Shown here in pieces: positions 9,297-19,911 of a DNA stretch of 64,000 bases. Within the stretch, counting starts at the first letter, position 1; the number at the start of each line of letters is the position of its first letter. The position numbers and the translations under genes were made by a program. Origin of the DNA: Pseudoalteromonas arctica A 37-1-2 (GTDB taxonomy: Bacteria > Pseudomonadota > Gammaproteobacteria > Enterobacterales > Alteromonadaceae). The notes under the pieces were generated by a model that was not told the DNA's origin, made no database searches, and saw only the letters and a list, made by a program, of their open reading frames with translations. Location of the stretch: positions 2,976,001 through 3,040,000 of the forward strand of contig NZ_CP011025.1 of NCBI RefSeq assembly GCF_000238395.3, given 5' to 3'.

Positions 9297-11882
9297 ATGT
9301 CGTTTGATCTTTATGCACCACACACTATAAAACAACAAACCCCTATGATGCAGCAGTATCTAAAAATAAAATCAGAGCATCGCGATATTTTATTGTTTTA
9401 TCGTATGGGCGATTTTTACGAACTCTTTTTTGATGACGCTAAACGCGCCGCTCAATTACTCGATATTTCGCAAACTCATCGCGGTAAAGCCGGTGGCGAT
9501 CCTATCCCTATGGCGGGCGTACCTTATCATGCAGTAGAAAACTACCTAGCACGCCTAGTCCAAATGGGTGAATCAGTCGCTATTTGTGAACAAGTGGGTG
9601 ACCCTGCAACTAGTAAAGGCCCTGTCGATCGTAAAGTTGTTCGTATAGTTACACCTGGTACAATTTCTGATGAAGCGCTTTTACAAGAACGACAAGACAA
9701 TCTTCTTACTAGCGTTTGGCAAAGTAAAAAAGGTCTGTACGGTATCGCGTACCTTGATATTAACTCTGGTCGCTTTAACGTTGTAGAGGTTAACACCGAC
9801 GAAGCCTTTAGCTCAACTATTCAGCGCTTAGCTCCGGCAGAACTTCTGTATAGCGAAAGCTTTGAAAACTTTCATTTAATTGAGCATATAAAAGGTGCCC
9901 GCCGCCGCCCAGAGTGGGAGTTCGACTTAGATACGGCTCAGCACTTATTATGCGATCAGTTTGGTACTAAAGATTTAGTTGGTTTTGGTGTTGATAAAGC
10001 CCACAGCGCGCTTGTTGCTGCCGGTTGTTTAATGCAATACGTAAAAGATACACAACGTATTGCACTGCCACATATTCGTGCAATTACGCTTGAGCACAAC
10101 GAACACGCTGTTATTTTAGATGCCGCAACCCGTAAAAATTTAGAACTTACCGTTAATTTATCAGGTGGGTTTGAAAATACACTTGCCCAGGTACTTGATA
10201 AAACAGCAACACCTATGGGCTCTCGTTTACTTAAGCGCCGTATTCATACACCTGTACGTAATAAAGACGAGCTAAATTCACGCTTAAATGCAATTAGCGC
10301 TATTTTAGATGTACAACTGTGCGGTGAATTACACGAATCATTAAAAGAGATTGGTGATGTAGAGCGAGTTATTGCACGCCTAGCTTTATGCACAGCTCGC
10401 CCGCGCGATCTAACTCGTCTTCGCAGCGCATTACAAGCACTTGCGCCACTACACACTTTGCTAGGTGATGCTAACGATCCTCGTATTACAGGTATTATCA
10501 AGCACTCGCCTGAGCTCCCTGATTTACAAGAGTTATTAGAACGTGCAGTGATAGAAAACCCACCGGTACTTATTCGTGATGGTGGCGTTATCGCCCCTGG
10601 TTACAACAGCGAACTAGATGAGTGGCGTAACTTAAGTAAAGGTGCAACCGACGTACTTGATCAACTAGAGTTGCGTGAACGCGAACGCACGGGTATTAGT
10701 ACGCTTAAAATTGGTTATAACCGCGTACATGGCTTTTTTATTGAAGTAAGCCGCGCTAATGCTCACTTAGTGCCAGCCGACTACATTCGTCGTCAAACGC
10801 TCAAAAATAACGAACGCTATATTATTCCTGAGCTTAAAGAGCACGAAGATAAAGTACTTGGTAGCCAATCAAAAGCCTTAGCGCTTGAAAAGCAACTATA
10901 CGAAGAGCTGTTCAGATTTATCGCTCCACACATTGAACAGCTGCAAATGATGGCAGCAGCACTGGCCGATTTAGACGTATTAAATAACTTGGCCGAACGT
11001 GCATTTGCACTCAATTATGCAAAACCAGAACTGTGCGATAACGACAATATAAGCATTAAGCAAGGTCGTCACCCTGTTGTTGAACAAGTAATGAAAGAAC
11101 CGTTTATTGCTAACCCTGTTGAATTAAACAGCCAACGTAAAATGTTGATTATTACGGGTCCAAACATGGGCGGTAAATCAACCTATATGCGCCAAACAGC
11201 ACTTATTGTACTAATGGCTCACATTGGCAGTTACGTACCTGCAGACAGCGCTAAAATTGGCAATATTGATCGCATATTTACACGTATTGGTGCAAGCGAT
11301 GATTTAGCATCAGGTCGCTCGACCTTCATGGTAGAAATGACCGAAACAGCGACTATTTTAAATAATGCCACGGCGCAGTCTTTGGTATTAATGGATGAAA
11401 TTGGTCGCGGTACAAGTACCTACGATGGGCTTTCGCTTGCGTATGCAACAGCCGATCATTTAGCGTCAAAAATATCAGCTAAAACATTGTTTGCAACGCA
11501 CTACTTTGAGTTAACAGAACTTGCTGAACAAACAACAGGTCTGGTAAACGTGCACCTCGATGCAATAGAACATAACGATACAATCGCCTTTATGCATACA
11601 GTACTTGATGGCGCAGCAAGTAAGAGCTTTGGCTTACAGGTAGCTGCTCTTGCGGGTGTGCCAAAAGCTGTTATTGCACAAGCAAAGCAAAAACTTAAGT
11701 TACTCGAAAATCATCAAAGCGTTACTGCACCAAATACAGAGCAACAAGCATTTACTTTTAATAATGAAGCTGCACAAAATACACCTTCAGAAGTGGAAGA
11801 GCAGTTGGGAGCTATTGACCCTGATAATTTATCGCCACGCCAAGCGCACGATTTATTATATAAACTAAAAGCATTGTTGTAA
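9297..11882 (+). CDS. mutS: DNA mismatch repair protein MutS
   Basis: MutS binds base mismatches and small loops and recruits MutL. At 861 residues it is full length. The mismatch-reading [11 protein letters not shown] motif (Phe-X-Glu) is near the N-terminus. Connector, core and clamp domains follow, then the ATPase with [32 protein letters not shown] and [12 protein letters not shown]. The chosen ATG ([10 protein letters not shown]) fits the E. coli protein; a TTG 12 bases upstream is less likely. The C-terminus ([16 protein letters not shown]) is the usual tetramerisation tail. Its promoter must overlap the start of divergent pncC. Confidence 0.97.
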   Translation: MSFDLYAPHTIKQQTPMMQQYLKIKSEHRDILLFYRMGDFYELFFDDAKRAAQLLDISQTHRGKAGGDPIPMAGVPYHAVENYLARLVQMGESVAICEQVGDPATSKGPVDRKVVRIVTPGTISDEALLQERQDNLLTSVWQSKKGLYGIAYLDINSGRFNVVEVNTDEAFSSTIQRLAPAELLYSESFENFHLIEHIKGARRRPEWEFDLDTAQHLLCDQFGTKDLVGFGVDKAHSALVAAGCLMQYVKDTQRIALPHIRAITLEHNEHAVILDAATRKNLELTVNLSGGFENTLAQVLDKTATPMGSRLLKRRIHTPVRNKDELNSRLNAISAILDVQLCGELHESLKEIGDVERVIARLALCTARPRDLTRLRSALQALAPLHTLLGDANDPRITGIIKHSPELPDLQELLERAVIENPPVLIRDGGVIAPGYNSELDEWRNLSKGATDVLDQLELRERERTGISTLKIGYNRVHGFFIEVSRANAHLVPADYIRRQTLKNNERYIIPELKEHEDKVLGSQSKALALEKQLYEELFRFIAPHIEQLQMMAAALADLDVLNNLAERAFALNYAKPELCDNDNISIKQGRHPVVEQVMKEPFIANPVELNSQRKMLIITGPNMGGKSTYMRQTALIVLMAHIGSYVPADSAKIGNIDRIFTRIGASDDLASGRSTFMVEMTETATILNNATAQSLVLMDEIGRGTSTYDGLSLAYATADHLASKISAKTLFATHYFELTELAEQTTGLVNVHLDAIEHNDTIAFMHTVLDGAASKSFGLQVAALAGVPKAVIAQAKQKLKLLENHQSVTAPNTEQQAFTFNNEAAQNTPSEVEEQLGAIDPDNLSPRQAHDLLYKLKALL

Positions 11883-11910
11883 TTTATATCATCTAATTTA
11901 CAAACATAAA

Positions 11911-11940
11911 AAAAGCCGAAGAATAAATTCTTCGGCTTTT
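11911..11940. terminator. Bidirectional terminator between mutS and rpoS
   Basis: AAAAGCCGAAGAAT / ATTCTTCGGCTTTT is a perfect 14-bp stem with a 2-base centre. A- and T-runs on the two sides let it serve both convergent genes. Confidence 0.88.
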
Positions 11941-11973
11941 TAACACACATAGTCTTTTAAGTTATTTACGCTG

Positions 11974-12948
11974 TTACGAAAACTGATTAAACAAGCTATC
12001 TGTACTTAAACCTTCTTGTTGCAAAATGTCTTTTAAACGACGTAATGCTTCTACCTGAATTTGCCTTACACGCTCACGTGTTAAGCCTATTTCACGACCT
12101 ACATCTTCAAGTGTAGATGGCTCGTAGCCAAGTAATCCAAATCGACGTGCTAACACTTCGCGTTGTTTAGGGTTCAATTCACCTAACCAGTCTACAATGT
12201 GTTTATTAATATCATTATTTTGTACTTCGCCTTCAGGGCCTGCACTTTTTTCATCTGGGATGATATCAAGCAGTACACTGTCGTTTTCTCCACCAATCGG
12301 CATATCAACCGATGCTATTCTCTCGTTTAAACGTAGCATTTTAGTTACGTCTTCAACGGGTCTGTCTAGGCAAGCTGCAATTTCGTCAGCTGTTGGTTCA
12401 TGGTCAAGTTTTTGAGTTAATTCACGCGCTGTACGTAAGTAAACATTAAGCTCTTTAACCACATGTATTGGTAGGCGGATGGTGCGAGTTTGATTCATAA
12501 TGGCACGTTCGATTGTTTGACGTATCCACCATGTAGCGTAAGTAGAGAATCTAAAGCCACGCTCAGGGTCAAATTTTTCAACGGCGCGGATTAGGCCTAA
12601 GTTACCTTCTTCAATTAAATCAAGTAGAGCAAGGCCACGGTTATTATAACGGCGTGCTATTTTAACAACTAAACGTAAGTTACTTTCAATCATACGTTTG
12701 CGTGAGGCTTCACAACCTCGAAGTGATTTACGAGAAAAAAACACTTCTTCTTCTGCGCTAAGCAAAGGAGAAAAACCAATTTCGCCTAAATAAAGTTGGG
12801 TTGCGTCAAGATTTTTAGTTACTTCTTCTTTTGCAAAGATTTCATCGTCTTCTACTTTTTCTAGCAACGCTGTACTTTCATCAGCATCAATATTATCGAA
12901 TTTTTCGTCAGTCGTAGTATGTTTGTCAAGTTTTGCTGCGCTAGCCAT
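11974..12948 (-). CDS. rpoS: RNA polymerase sigma factor RpoS
   Basis: RpoS is the stationary-phase and general stress sigma factor. The 324-residue protein has region 1.2 ([20 protein letters not shown]), region 2 ([37 protein letters not shown], the core-binding and -10 reading part, split here only by description), region 3, and region 4 ([23 protein letters not shown]). The ATG of MASAAK is preceded by GGGAGAAGG; an upstream TTG was rejected. nlpD lies directly upstream. In enterics the main rpoS promoter is inside nlpD, and the same is likely here though no promoter was identified. Confidence 0.96.
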   Translation of the reverse strand: MASAAKLDKHTTTDEKFDNIDADESTALLEKVEDDEIFAKEEVTKNLDATQLYLGEIGFSPLLSAEEEVFFSRKSLRGCEASRKRMIESNLRLVVKIARRYNNRGLALLDLIEEGNLGLIRAVEKFDPERGFRFSTYATWWIRQTIERAIMNQTRTIRLPIHVVKELNVYLRTARELTQKLDHEPTADEIAACLDRPVEDVTKMLRLNERIASVDMPIGGENDSVLLDIIPDEKSAGPEGEVQNNDINKHIVDWLGELNPKQREVLARRFGLLGYEPSTLEDVGREIGLTRERVRQIQVEALRRLKDILQQEGLSTDSLFNQFS

Positions 12949-12983
12949 AAGCCTTCTCCCGAGCAATTATCAATACCTGAAAA

Positions 12984-13808
12984 TTAGGGTAGGTATTTAG
13001 CAGGATTGACAGCTTGCCCTCGGTAGCGAATTTCAAAGCGAAGCGCGGTGACCGGAGATTCTGAATTACCAATTTCTGCTATTTTTTGTCCTGCCTTAAC
13101 CTTCTGCTTTTCTTTAACAAGTAATTTTGAGTTATGTGCATAAGCACTTAGGTAATCATCATTATGTTTCAATATGATTAAACTACCATAACCTCGTAGA
13201 GCGTTACCCGCGTACACCACTGTTCCTTGTGCCGCGGCTAAGACTGAAGCCCCTTTGCGATTAGTAATCTGTAAACCTTTATAACCGTTTTCCTTATTAG
13301 AAAAGCGTTTGGTAATTTTGCCCTTTGCAGGCCAAGACCACTTAACTTTACTGCTCGACAAACGTTTAGTATTACTAACTTTGTTACTGGCTTGTTTCTG
13401 AACATACTCTCGTTGTTTTGGGGGATCAAGCTCTTTCTTTAATATTATGTTATTTTTTTGTGTTTTTTTTGTAGACTTTTTACTCGAATTCGTATATTTT
13501 TCATCCCTTTTTATTTTTTTAGGCTTAGGGATTAAGGAAATATTTTGTCCAGGAAAAATAGTGTAAGGTGATGGAATTGAATTGTTTTTTGCAAGTAATC
13601 TAACATCTTGCCCAGCACTAAAGGCGATAGAATAAAGGGTATCTCCTCTTTGTACTTTATAGTTGCTTCCATTAATGTTAATAGTATGACCTAAATCGTT
13701 AACATTATTATTTAGACTGCTAACAGGCGCAGGAACATGGCGAGAAGAGCAACCAGAAAGAAAAACACCAACAAATATAGTCACATACAGTAAAAACTGT
13801 TTATTCAT
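12984..13808 (-). CDS. nlpD: Murein hydrolase activator NlpD (LysM, LytM lipoprotein)
   Basis: NlpD is an envelope lipoprotein that activates the amidase AmiC during cell separation. The 274-residue precursor has a signal peptide with lipobox FLSGC (Cys20), a LysM peptidoglycan-binding domain (about 50-94, YKVQRGDTLYSIAFSAGQD), a lysine-rich linker, and a degenerate LytM/M23 domain (about 170-272). The first zinc-ligand motif reads NGYKGLQI instead of HxGxD, so it should not be a peptidase itself, as is usual for NlpD. Start MNKQF follows GGGAG. It sits between yqaA and rpoS. Confidence 0.93.
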   Translation of the reverse strand: MNKQFLLYVTIFVGVFLSGCSSRHVPAPVSSLNNNVNDLGHTININGSNYKVQRGDTLYSIAFSAGQDVRLLAKNNSIPSPYTIFPGQNISLIPKPKKIKRDEKYTNSSKKSTKKTQKNNIILKKELDPPKQREYVQKQASNKVSNTKRLSSSKVKWSWPAKGKITKRFSNKENGYKGLQITNRKGASVLAAAQGTVVYAGNALRGYGSLIILKHNDDYLSAYAHNSKLLVKEKQKVKAGQKIAEIGNSESPVTALRFEIRYRGQAVNPAKYLP

Positions 13809-13849
13809 TGTATTTTTCTCCCAAATTAGACAATTGATATTTTTAACGC

Positions 13850-14428
13850 TTAACGCAATAAAAAGTACGCTAGCGCAATTAATACCACTAATCCCCAACC
13901 AAGTATTTCAATATATTGACGTAATTTTGCTTCCATTTTAGCCCCGCCCCACTTCATTAAGGCTGAAACTAAAAAGAATCGCGCACCACGTCCAATCGCC
14001 GATGCGAGTAAAAATGGCAAAAATGCCATTTGTAAAACACCTGCGCCAATGGTAAATACTTTATATGGTATAGGCGAAAAACCAGCTAAAAACACAACCC
14101 AAACACCGTAATCTTTAAACCAATTTAATGCGATATCAAACTTTTCTTGCCAGTGCATTTGTGCAATCAATGGCTCAACAACGGGTTCAAATAGCCAAAA
14201 CCCAAGCAAGTAACCAACTACTCCACCAACAACCGATGCTATTGTGGCAAAACTTGCAAAACGCCATGCTTTTTTGGGTTGCGCAAGCGACATAGGTGCA
14301 AGCATTACATCGGGCGGTATTGGAAAAAAAACTGACTCTGCAAAGCTCATTGCAGCTAAATAACGTTCCGCATGGCGGTGCTTTGCCCACACTAGGGCCA
14401 TATCGTATAACTTGGTAAACAACTTCAA
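13850..14428 (-). CDS. YqaA family inner-membrane protein (DedA/VTT-like)
   Basis: A 192-residue membrane protein with several hydrophobic segments. It has the conserved pattern of the YqaA/VTT group: AERYLAAMSFAESVFFPIPPDVMLAPMSLAQP near the N-terminus (re-entrant loop region) and VVFLAGFSPIPYKVFTIGAGVL in the second half. VTT proteins are linked to lipid scrambling or flipping across membranes; the exact substrate of this branch is unknown. It is nine bases downstream of pcm and 41 upstream of nlpD, matching the conserved surE-pcm-yqaA-nlpD-rpoS order of related marine bacteria. Confidence 0.85.
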   Translation of the reverse strand: MKLFTKLYDMALVWAKHRHAERYLAAMSFAESVFFPIPPDVMLAPMSLAQPKKAWRFASFATIASVVGGVVGYLLGFWLFEPVVEPLIAQMHWQEKFDIALNWFKDYGVWVVFLAGFSPIPYKVFTIGAGVLQMAFLPFLLASAIGRGARFFLVSALMKWGGAKMEAKLRQYIEILGWGLVVLIALAYFLLR

Positions 14429-14437
14429 AATGAATTC

Positions 14438-15076
14438 CTATTCAATATCGCCAGGTACTAACGGCACAAATCTAACGGGAGCAATAACATGCTCTTTATA
14501 ATTATCGCCTTCGCGAATAACCATTACTAATTTTTGATCGCTCTCACCAATGGGCGCTAATAACACGCCTCCATCGGCTAACTGAGCAAGTAAGTCTTGC
14601 GGAACTTTAGAGGCCGCAGCAGTCACTATAATACCATCAAAAGGTGCTTGTGATTGCCAGCCTTGCCAACCATCACCATGCTTCATGGTTACATTATATA
14701 AATCGAGTTGTTGCAATCGACGCTTTGCCTGCCACTGAAGCGTTTTAATACGCTCTACCGAATAAACCTTTGTAAACGTTTTGGCTAATATTGCAGTTTG
14801 ATATCCAGAGCCAGTACCAATTTCCAGCACTTTATTGCGTACACCTGCTAAGCGAAGTAGCTCTGTCATGCGCGCTACTATATAAGGCTGGGAAATAGTT
14901 TGCCCTTGCCCAATAGGTAGCGCCGTATTTTCATAAGCTTTGTGTTTTAGCACATCGTCTACGAATATGTGTCGCGGAATATCAGCTATAGCACTCAGTA
15001 CTTGTGTATCTTCAACGCCTTCGCGCTTTAGTAAATCAGATAGCGCTTTTGCACTGCGGGTATAATTAGCGAGCAC
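14438..15076 (-). CDS. pcm: Protein-L-isoaspartate O-methyltransferase
   Basis: Pcm methylates isoaspartyl residues in aged proteins using S-adenosylmethionine, starting their repair. The 212-residue protein has [34 protein letters not shown] (substrate site; residues quoted in two parts of the family motif) and the SAM-binding [16 protein letters not shown]. The start is GTG and overlaps the end of surE by 11 bases, which implies coupled translation. Fully typical of the family. Confidence 0.95.
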   Translation of the reverse strand: MLANYTRSAKALSDLLKREGVEDTQVLSAIADIPRHIFVDDVLKHKAYENTALPIGQGQTISQPYIVARMTELLRLAGVRNKVLEIGTGSGYQTAILAKTFTKVYSVERIKTLQWQAKRRLQQLDLYNVTMKHGDGWQGWQSQAPFDGIIVTAAASKVPQDLLAQLADGGVLLAPIGESDQKLVMVIREGDNYKEHVIAPVRFVPLVPGDIE

Positions 15077-15830
15077 GATTAATCTCCAAATCGGCTAACC
15101 AGTCTCCTACTGCTTTTAGGCTGTCTTTGGCTGTCATATCAACACTTAATGGCGTAACAGAGGCATAACCGTTATTGATTGCGTAAAAGTCGGTACCCTC
15201 ACCTGCATCGCTTTCTATGCCCAGCGATCCATACCAATAAATATCTCGACCCCAAGGATCGGTTTGTTTGGTCATGGTTTCTGCTTTATGACGAGCACCT
15301 AAACGAGTTACTTGCACCCCTTTTAATTCACTTAATGGAATATCTGGCACATTTATATTTATTATTTGATCTTTTGGAAGCGGATGCGAAGCCAAACCTT
15401 TAATAATATTTACGGTAACAGCAGCGGCTGTTTCAAAATGCTCACCTTTATGTGAGCAAAGCGATACCGCAATTGCAGGTAAGCCTAAATGGCGACCTTC
15501 AGTTGCAGCTGCAACAGTGCCAGAGTAAAGCGTATCATCACCTAAATTGGCACCATGGTTAATACCAGCAACAACAAGGTCTGGTTTTTCATCAGCTAAC
15601 TGATTTACACCTAAATGTACACAATCAGTAGGTGTGCCATTAACCGACATAAAACCATTCTCGAGTGTAGTTGCTCGTAGCGGGTTCATTAATGTTAAAG
15701 AATTACTTGCGCCACTACAGTTGCGATCTGGTGCAACAAGGGTTACGTCTGCAATTTGTATAAGCGCCTGATATAAAACCGCAATGCCTTTAGCATTTAC
15801 GCCATCATCGTTACTTAACAGTATCTTCAT
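15066..15830 (-). CDS. surE: 5'/3'-nucleotidase SurE
   Basis: SurE is a metal-dependent phosphatase of nucleoside monophosphates and short polyphosphates, tied to stationary-phase survival. The 254-residue protein begins with [10 protein letters not shown] (metal-binding Asp8-Asp9), followed by [16 protein letters not shown] and [24 protein letters not shown], all hallmark motifs. It overlaps truD upstream by 20 bases and pcm downstream by 11, part of a dense operon. Confidence 0.96.
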   Translation of the reverse strand: MKILLSNDDGVNAKGIAVLYQALIQIADVTLVAPDRNCSGASNSLTLMNPLRATTLENGFMSVNGTPTDCVHLGVNQLADEKPDLVVAGINHGANLGDDTLYSGTVAAATEGRHLGLPAIAVSLCSHKGEHFETAAAVTVNIIKGLASHPLPKDQIININVPDIPLSELKGVQVTRLGARHKAETMTKQTDPWGRDIYWYGSLGIESDAGEGTDFYAINNGYASVTPLSVDMTAKDSLKAVGDWLADLEINRAR

Positions 15831-16863
15831 TTATGTCATTATCCTTTTCTTTGCGCTCTCGAGGGCTAGCATCTTTATAATCCACCAGCTCACGTAATAA
15901 TGCAGTTGCAAAACACCCTTTTGGCAAACCAAAACTCAGTTTTAAACTGGTTTCATCTATGGTCTCAACCGTTAAGTTTTGCGGAATTAAACGCAGCATC
16001 CTACGCTCATTTTTAAGGCCTAGCTCACCTAAGCCATCGCACCATGTTTTGAAAGGTTCAAGCCATATTTTTTCTTGTTCGGTTAAACCTTTTTCGCTTT
16101 TACCCACCATAGGTGCCGACATCATAATATCGCCAGTGGCTAATCGCTCTATGTTTTCGTCGTTAATTGCATCTTCAAAAAATGCATTACTGCCGCTGAG
16201 CATAAATACTTCACGGTGCATTGTTTTAGCTAAACCATGCTCTTTAACACGTAAATTTACTATTTGATTAAACACATGAGAGCGCGCTGCTGAAATAATA
16301 ATACCGCGCAGTTTTTTATCGCGAATGCGCTCCCCTGCAAACATTTTTTCAGCCATAACTAAGTTATGACCGCCATGCCCAAATCGTTGTTCGCCAAAGT
16401 AATTAGGCACACCTGCGCGTACTGCGTTAATGCGGCATAAAATATCAAGGGGCTTGGTTACATTACGAAGCGTAATAGTAAATCTATTACCTTTGTGGCA
16501 ACCCGTACGTAATTTACGGTCGTGGCGCTGTTGCGACACAATAAAAATACTCTCGCTATTTAAATCGCTAAAATCGATAGGCTTTTTAATCGGTACTTTT
16601 ACACTAAACCACTGTGAGCACACTCCGTGACGATCTTTCATGCCGGCGTAACTTACGTCTCGCGGTGAAACACCCGCACGCTGTGCAATTAGCTTTGCAA
16701 CGTATTGCGTATTTTCGCCTTTTTTAACCACCTGCAAACACACGTGTTCGCCACTGCCGGTAAATTCTATACCTAGGTCTTCATCAACCATAAAGTCTTC
16801 AGCAGTGGTTTTAAAATCAGCTTTAGAAAGCGGTGCACCGTATAAATAATTTAAATCGCTCAT
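15811..16863 (-). CDS. truD: tRNA pseudouridine(13) synthase TruD
   Basis: TruD makes pseudouridine at position 13 of tRNA-Glu. The 350-residue protein has the [15 protein letters not shown]-terminal motif, the catalytic aspartate in [11 protein letters not shown], the NYFGEQRFG loop, and [18 protein letters not shown] of the inserted TRUD domain. The ATG overlaps the ispF stop by four bases, and the 3' end runs 20 bases into surE. Confidence 0.95.
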   Translation of the reverse strand: MSDLNYLYGAPLSKADFKTTAEDFMVDEDLGIEFTGSGEHVCLQVVKKGENTQYVAKLIAQRAGVSPRDVSYAGMKDRHGVCSQWFSVKVPIKKPIDFSDLNSESIFIVSQQRHDRKLRTGCHKGNRFTITLRNVTKPLDILCRINAVRAGVPNYFGEQRFGHGGHNLVMAEKMFAGERIRDKKLRGIIISAARSHVFNQIVNLRVKEHGLAKTMHREVFMLSGSNAFFEDAINDENIERLATGDIMMSAPMVGKSEKGLTEQEKIWLEPFKTWCDGLGELGLKNERRMLRLIPQNLTVETIDETSLKLSFGLPKGCFATALLRELVDYKDASPRERKEKDNDINEDTVK

Positions 16864-17357
16864 GCGTTTTTTGTACTCGCAAGCTCTTTACTCATAATAA
16901 CCACCGCATGGCTAGAAATGCCTTCCCTACGCCCTTCAAAGCCTAGCTTTTCGGTAGTAGTGGCTTTAACGTTAATTTGGCTAAGGTCACAATTTAAATC
17001 GCTGGCTAAATTAGCACGCATAGCTTGAATATGTGGCAGCATTTTTGGCGCCTGTGCAACAATAGTCACATCGCCATTGCCAATTACATAACCTTGCTCT
17101 TTAGCTAAGCTCACCACATGGCGAAGTAAAATACGGCTGTCGATATTTTCATACTCGCTAGCCGTATCTGGAAAGTGCTTACCAATATCACCCATTGCAA
17201 GCGAGCCTAAAATAGCATCGCATAATGCATGAATAGCAACATCGCCATCTGAGTGCGCTAAAAAGCCTTGTGGATAATCAATTTTTTCACCACAAATAGT
17301 TAACGGGCCTTCGCCGCCAAATTTATGTACGTCAAAACCATGGCCAATTCGTATCAT
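16860..17357 (-). CDS. ispF: 2-C-methyl-D-erythritol 2,4-cyclodiphosphate synthase
   Basis: IspF is the fifth step of the MEP isoprenoid pathway, cyclising CDP-ME 2-phosphate with release of CMP. The 165-residue protein has the zinc ligands in [12 protein letters not shown] and [19 protein letters not shown], plus [20 protein letters not shown] at the C-terminus. It overlaps ispD upstream and truD downstream by four bases each. Confidence 0.96.
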   Translation of the reverse strand: MIRIGHGFDVHKFGGEGPLTICGEKIDYPQGFLAHSDGDVAIHALCDAILGSLAMGDIGKHFPDTASEYENIDSRILLRHVVSLAKEQGYVIGNGDVTIVAQAPKMLPHIQAMRANLASDLNCDLSQINVKATTTEKLGFEGRREGISSHAVVIMSKELASTKNA

Positions 17358-18055
17358 AATGCACTCTCGTTTTGTTGTTTATGTAATAAAAACCCAGCCA
17401 AGTCTAAATCCTCTGGCGTGGTTATTTTAATATTATCGCTGCGACCTGCTACAAGCTTAACCGGTTTACCCGCCCACTCAATTGCACTGGCTTCATCGGT
17501 AATAGTAGCCCCGTTTGCTAATGCGTTTTGCAATGCATTTTTAAGCTCGTCATATTTAAAAAACTGCGGGGTAAGTGCTTGCCATAAATCGTCTCGTGGC
17601 ACAGTTTGTAGGGCATGTGTGTGGCCGCGTTTTATGGTGTCTTTTACTTTGCTAGCTAAAATACCGCCTTCATCAGCGCGTATACATTCATCAATTAAAC
17701 GTTCTATATCACTGATATTAACTAGCGGACGCGCAGCATCGTGCACCAACACCCATGTAGGCGGGTTAGGCGCTAAAAAAAGCAAGCTATTGAGTACTGA
17801 ATCTGCACGCTCTTTACCGCCACTGGCGCGAACAATGCGCTTATCAAGCAGTGGGAGTTCGTCAAAATAGGGGTCGCTGTCGCTAAGGGCAACAACAATA
17901 GTGCGTAATTGAGATAATTGAGAAAGTTTAGCTAAGGTGTGTTCTAAAATGGTTTTACCGGCTAATTGTATATATTGCTTAGGCGCATTGTGCTGCATTC
18001 TACTGCCAACGCCCGCAGCAGGTACAATTGCTGCAATAGTCTGTTTATTTGTCAT
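17354..18055 (-). CDS. ispD: 2-C-methyl-D-erythritol 4-phosphate cytidylyltransferase
   Basis: IspD couples MEP to CTP, the third step of the MEP pathway. The nucleotide-binding loop [19 protein letters not shown] and the [11 protein letters not shown] and [11 protein letters not shown] motifs are present. The ATG of MTNKQT is chosen; a GTG 21 bases upstream would push further into ftsB. The chosen start still overlaps the ftsB end by 11 bases. About 233 residues, normal for the family. Confidence 0.95.
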   Translation of the reverse strand: MTNKQTIAAIVPAAGVGSRMQHNAPKQYIQLAGKTILEHTLAKLSQLSQLRTIVVALSDSDPYFDELPLLDKRIVRASGGKERADSVLNSLLFLAPNPPTWVLVHDAARPLVNISDIERLIDECIRADEGGILASKVKDTIKRGHTHALQTVPRDDLWQALTPQFFKYDELKNALQNALANGATITDEASAIEWAGKPVKLVAGRSDNIKITTPEDLDLAGFLLHKQQNESAL

Positions 18056-18332
18056 ATTGTTTGCCCGGTAAAACACGAATAAATGTTTCGTCCGGTTTAA
18101 TCATTCCCAATTCGTTGCGTGCACGCTCTTCAATGCCTTCTTGGCCAAGCTTTAAGTCTTCAATATCTGCTTTAAGTACTTTATTACGTTTAATGAGCTT
18201 TTCGTTGGTTTCTTGATGCGACGCTACAGCACCTTTTAGCCGTGTGTAGTCTTGTAAACCATTATGACCAAACCATAATCTGTATTGTACAAACAGTGCT
18301 AAGCACAGTAAGCCAACTTGAAAAATACGCAT
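18045..18332 (-). CDS. ftsB: Cell division protein FtsB
   Basis: FtsB is a small bitopic protein of the divisome that pairs with FtsL and FtsQ. The 95 residues start with a transmembrane helix (about 4-20), followed by LWFGHNGLQDYTRLKGAV, a coiled-coil (about 30-65) and the ERARNELGMIKPDETFIRVLP segment. It leads the ftsB-ispD-ispF-truD-surE-pcm chain. Confidence 0.93.
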   Translation of the reverse strand: MRIFQVGLLCLALFVQYRLWFGHNGLQDYTRLKGAVASHQETNEKLIKRNKVLKADIEDLKLGQEGIEERARNELGMIKPDETFIRVLPGKQYDK

Positions 18333-18369
18333 TTAACACTCCTTATTTTAAATTCCAAATACCTTAACT

Positions 18370-19005
18370 TTAATACGCTAAGGGGCGCTTTAAATTGCGC
18401 CAATTAATACTACCCGCTAAAAGCATTTCGCGTAGTGATAAAACCCGTGGCATACAACGCTTCGAAAATTGCCACTGATGCCCGCAACATGCAGCGGTTA
18501 AACTCACTTTACTTGGCTTTATTAACTGAGCATTTTGCTGCTCTAGCCCATTTCCTAAAAAATCAAACCAACCAAGCTCGTTACAATGCAGCTTATTTTC
18601 GCCTAACTGATCGATACTGTCTATTCTAAGACGCACCTGATCGTAGCCATGTAATATAACGGGCACTATAAGCCCCACTTTGGCATACGTTCGATAAAAA
18701 AGTTCATTAGCTTGAACATTCACATCGGGTGGGGTCGGTTTTTGCTTTTCAAGCCACGTACCATTTTGCGCGTCCAGCGTAAAAGGCGTATCACCATTGG
18801 CAACTAACGTTGCAGCTCGCTCAATATAATAAGGTAGGCTTTTTAACTGACGGCGCAGTTTATCGGCATTAGGCTCTGCAACTAATCGCTGAACCTCACG
18901 CTGATAAAACGCATTACACAATTGTGCATACAACACTTTTTGTGCATCAGTTTGCCAAATTTCAACTTGCTGCTGAGCACCAAGTGACTGATTTTTAGCG
19001 ACCAA
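18370..19005 (-). CDS. Conserved hypothetical protein
   Basis: A 211-residue soluble protein I do not recognise. It has no signal peptide or membrane segment, is rich in Gln and Leu, and ends with a cysteine-containing part (AACCGHQWQFSKRC). It lies 37 bases upstream of ftsB on the same strand and may share its transcript. The reading frame has codon use like its neighbours and no competing frame, so it is probably real. Function unknown. Confidence 0.6.
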   Translation of the reverse strand: MVAKNQSLGAQQQVEIWQTDAQKVLYAQLCNAFYQREVQRLVAEPNADKLRRQLKSLPYYIERAATLVANGDTPFTLDAQNGTWLEKQKPTPPDVNVQANELFYRTYAKVGLIVPVILHGYDQVRLRIDSIDQLGENKLHCNELGWFDFLGNGLEQQNAQLIKPSKVSLTAACCGHQWQFSKRCMPRVLSLREMLLAGSINWRNLKRPLAY

Positions 19006-19079
19006 AAGCTGTACTCAAAAATATTCAGGTAAATGTTTTATAACACAGTATTGAATATTTTTTAAGCGCAGCGCACTAA

Positions 19080-19559
19080 TTAAGCGCTTGGCTTTTCACC
19101 TAATTTTGCTTTACCTGATTCTAAAAATTGCACAACCGTATTACGCTTTTTACCAATCAGCAAACTGCCATCAGCTAAAAACATAAAGTTTTGCCAATTG
19201 CGTTTAAATACATCAAATGTTGTTTCGATAATATTATCGCGTGCCATACAAAAATAAACAGTGGTGTTAGCTTCCCAATCTAAAAACGTTAAGATTGCTT
19301 CTGGTGGTTGCGCATCACCATTTTCCCACGCATCTTGCCAATCTACTTCTTGGCTAAAGCTTTTTTCTTGGCCACACCAATCGGTGTCTTCAAAAAAATC
19401 TGGGTGATCAAACTCACGGCTTACCATGGTTGTCCAAAGTACGGCTGCGCGCTCATCTCCCATAGGCTTTATTTTTACTGCGTCTTCATCTGATACAGGT
19501 AAGTCTTTATGACGAAAAACCCATGCTTTTTTGTAATCATCTAGCGAAATATAGTTCAT
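19080..19559 (-). CDS. DUF2947-like protein
   Basis: A 159-residue acidic, tryptophan-rich soluble protein. [21 protein letters not shown] and the [18 protein letters not shown] segment resemble, from memory, the DUF2947 family of Vibrio and Alteromonadales, which has no known function. It is a single gene that diverges from the DUF1653 gene. Confidence 0.65.
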   Translation of the reverse strand: MNYISLDDYKKAWVFRHKDLPVSDEDAVKIKPMGDERAAVLWTTMVSREFDHPDFFEDTDWCGQEKSFSQEVDWQDAWENGDAQPPEAILTFLDWEANTTVYFCMARDNIIETTFDVFKRNWQNFMFLADGSLLIGKKRNTVVQFLESGKAKLGEKPSA

Positions 19560-19619
19560 AGTATTGGCAAATTAGTTAACATTAAAAGTGCAAAGCCAAA
19601 TTATACAAGAGATCAAAAC

Positions 19620-19859
19620 ATGACTACAGCAATAAAACCACTTTCACTCAAACCAGGCATATACCAACATTACAAAGGGCCGCAATACAAAGTTGTTCAT
19701 GTTGCCACCCATAGCGAAACCGAGGAGCAGCTTGTGATTTATCAAGCGCTATATGGTGAATTTGGTATGTGGGCGCGCCCACTTAGTATGTTTTTAGAAA
19801 CTGTTGAAAAAGAAGGTGAGGTCATACCGCGTTTTGCCTACCTTGGACCTGCCGTTTAA
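19620..19859 (+). CDS. DUF1653 domain protein
   Basis: A 79-residue protein that is almost entirely a DUF1653 domain: [19 protein letters not shown], then [21 protein letters not shown] and a final PRFAYL. The fold is small and beta-rich with unknown ligand. The MoxR/VWA pair follows 50 bases downstream on the same strand. Confidence 0.85.
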   Translation: MTTAIKPLSLKPGIYQHYKGPQYKVVHVATHSETEEQLVIYQALYGEFGMWARPLSMFLETVEKEGEVIPRFAYLGPAV

Positions 19860-19911
19860 CTATGGCATTATAACAAAATAACTTACTCCTCAGACCAGAC
19901 AAGGGTACACC

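Noticed and set aside
17325..17870. Antisense frame of 181 codons over ispD and ispF
   Set aside because: Both real genes fully explain the stretch; the antisense product is Ser-rich without domain features.
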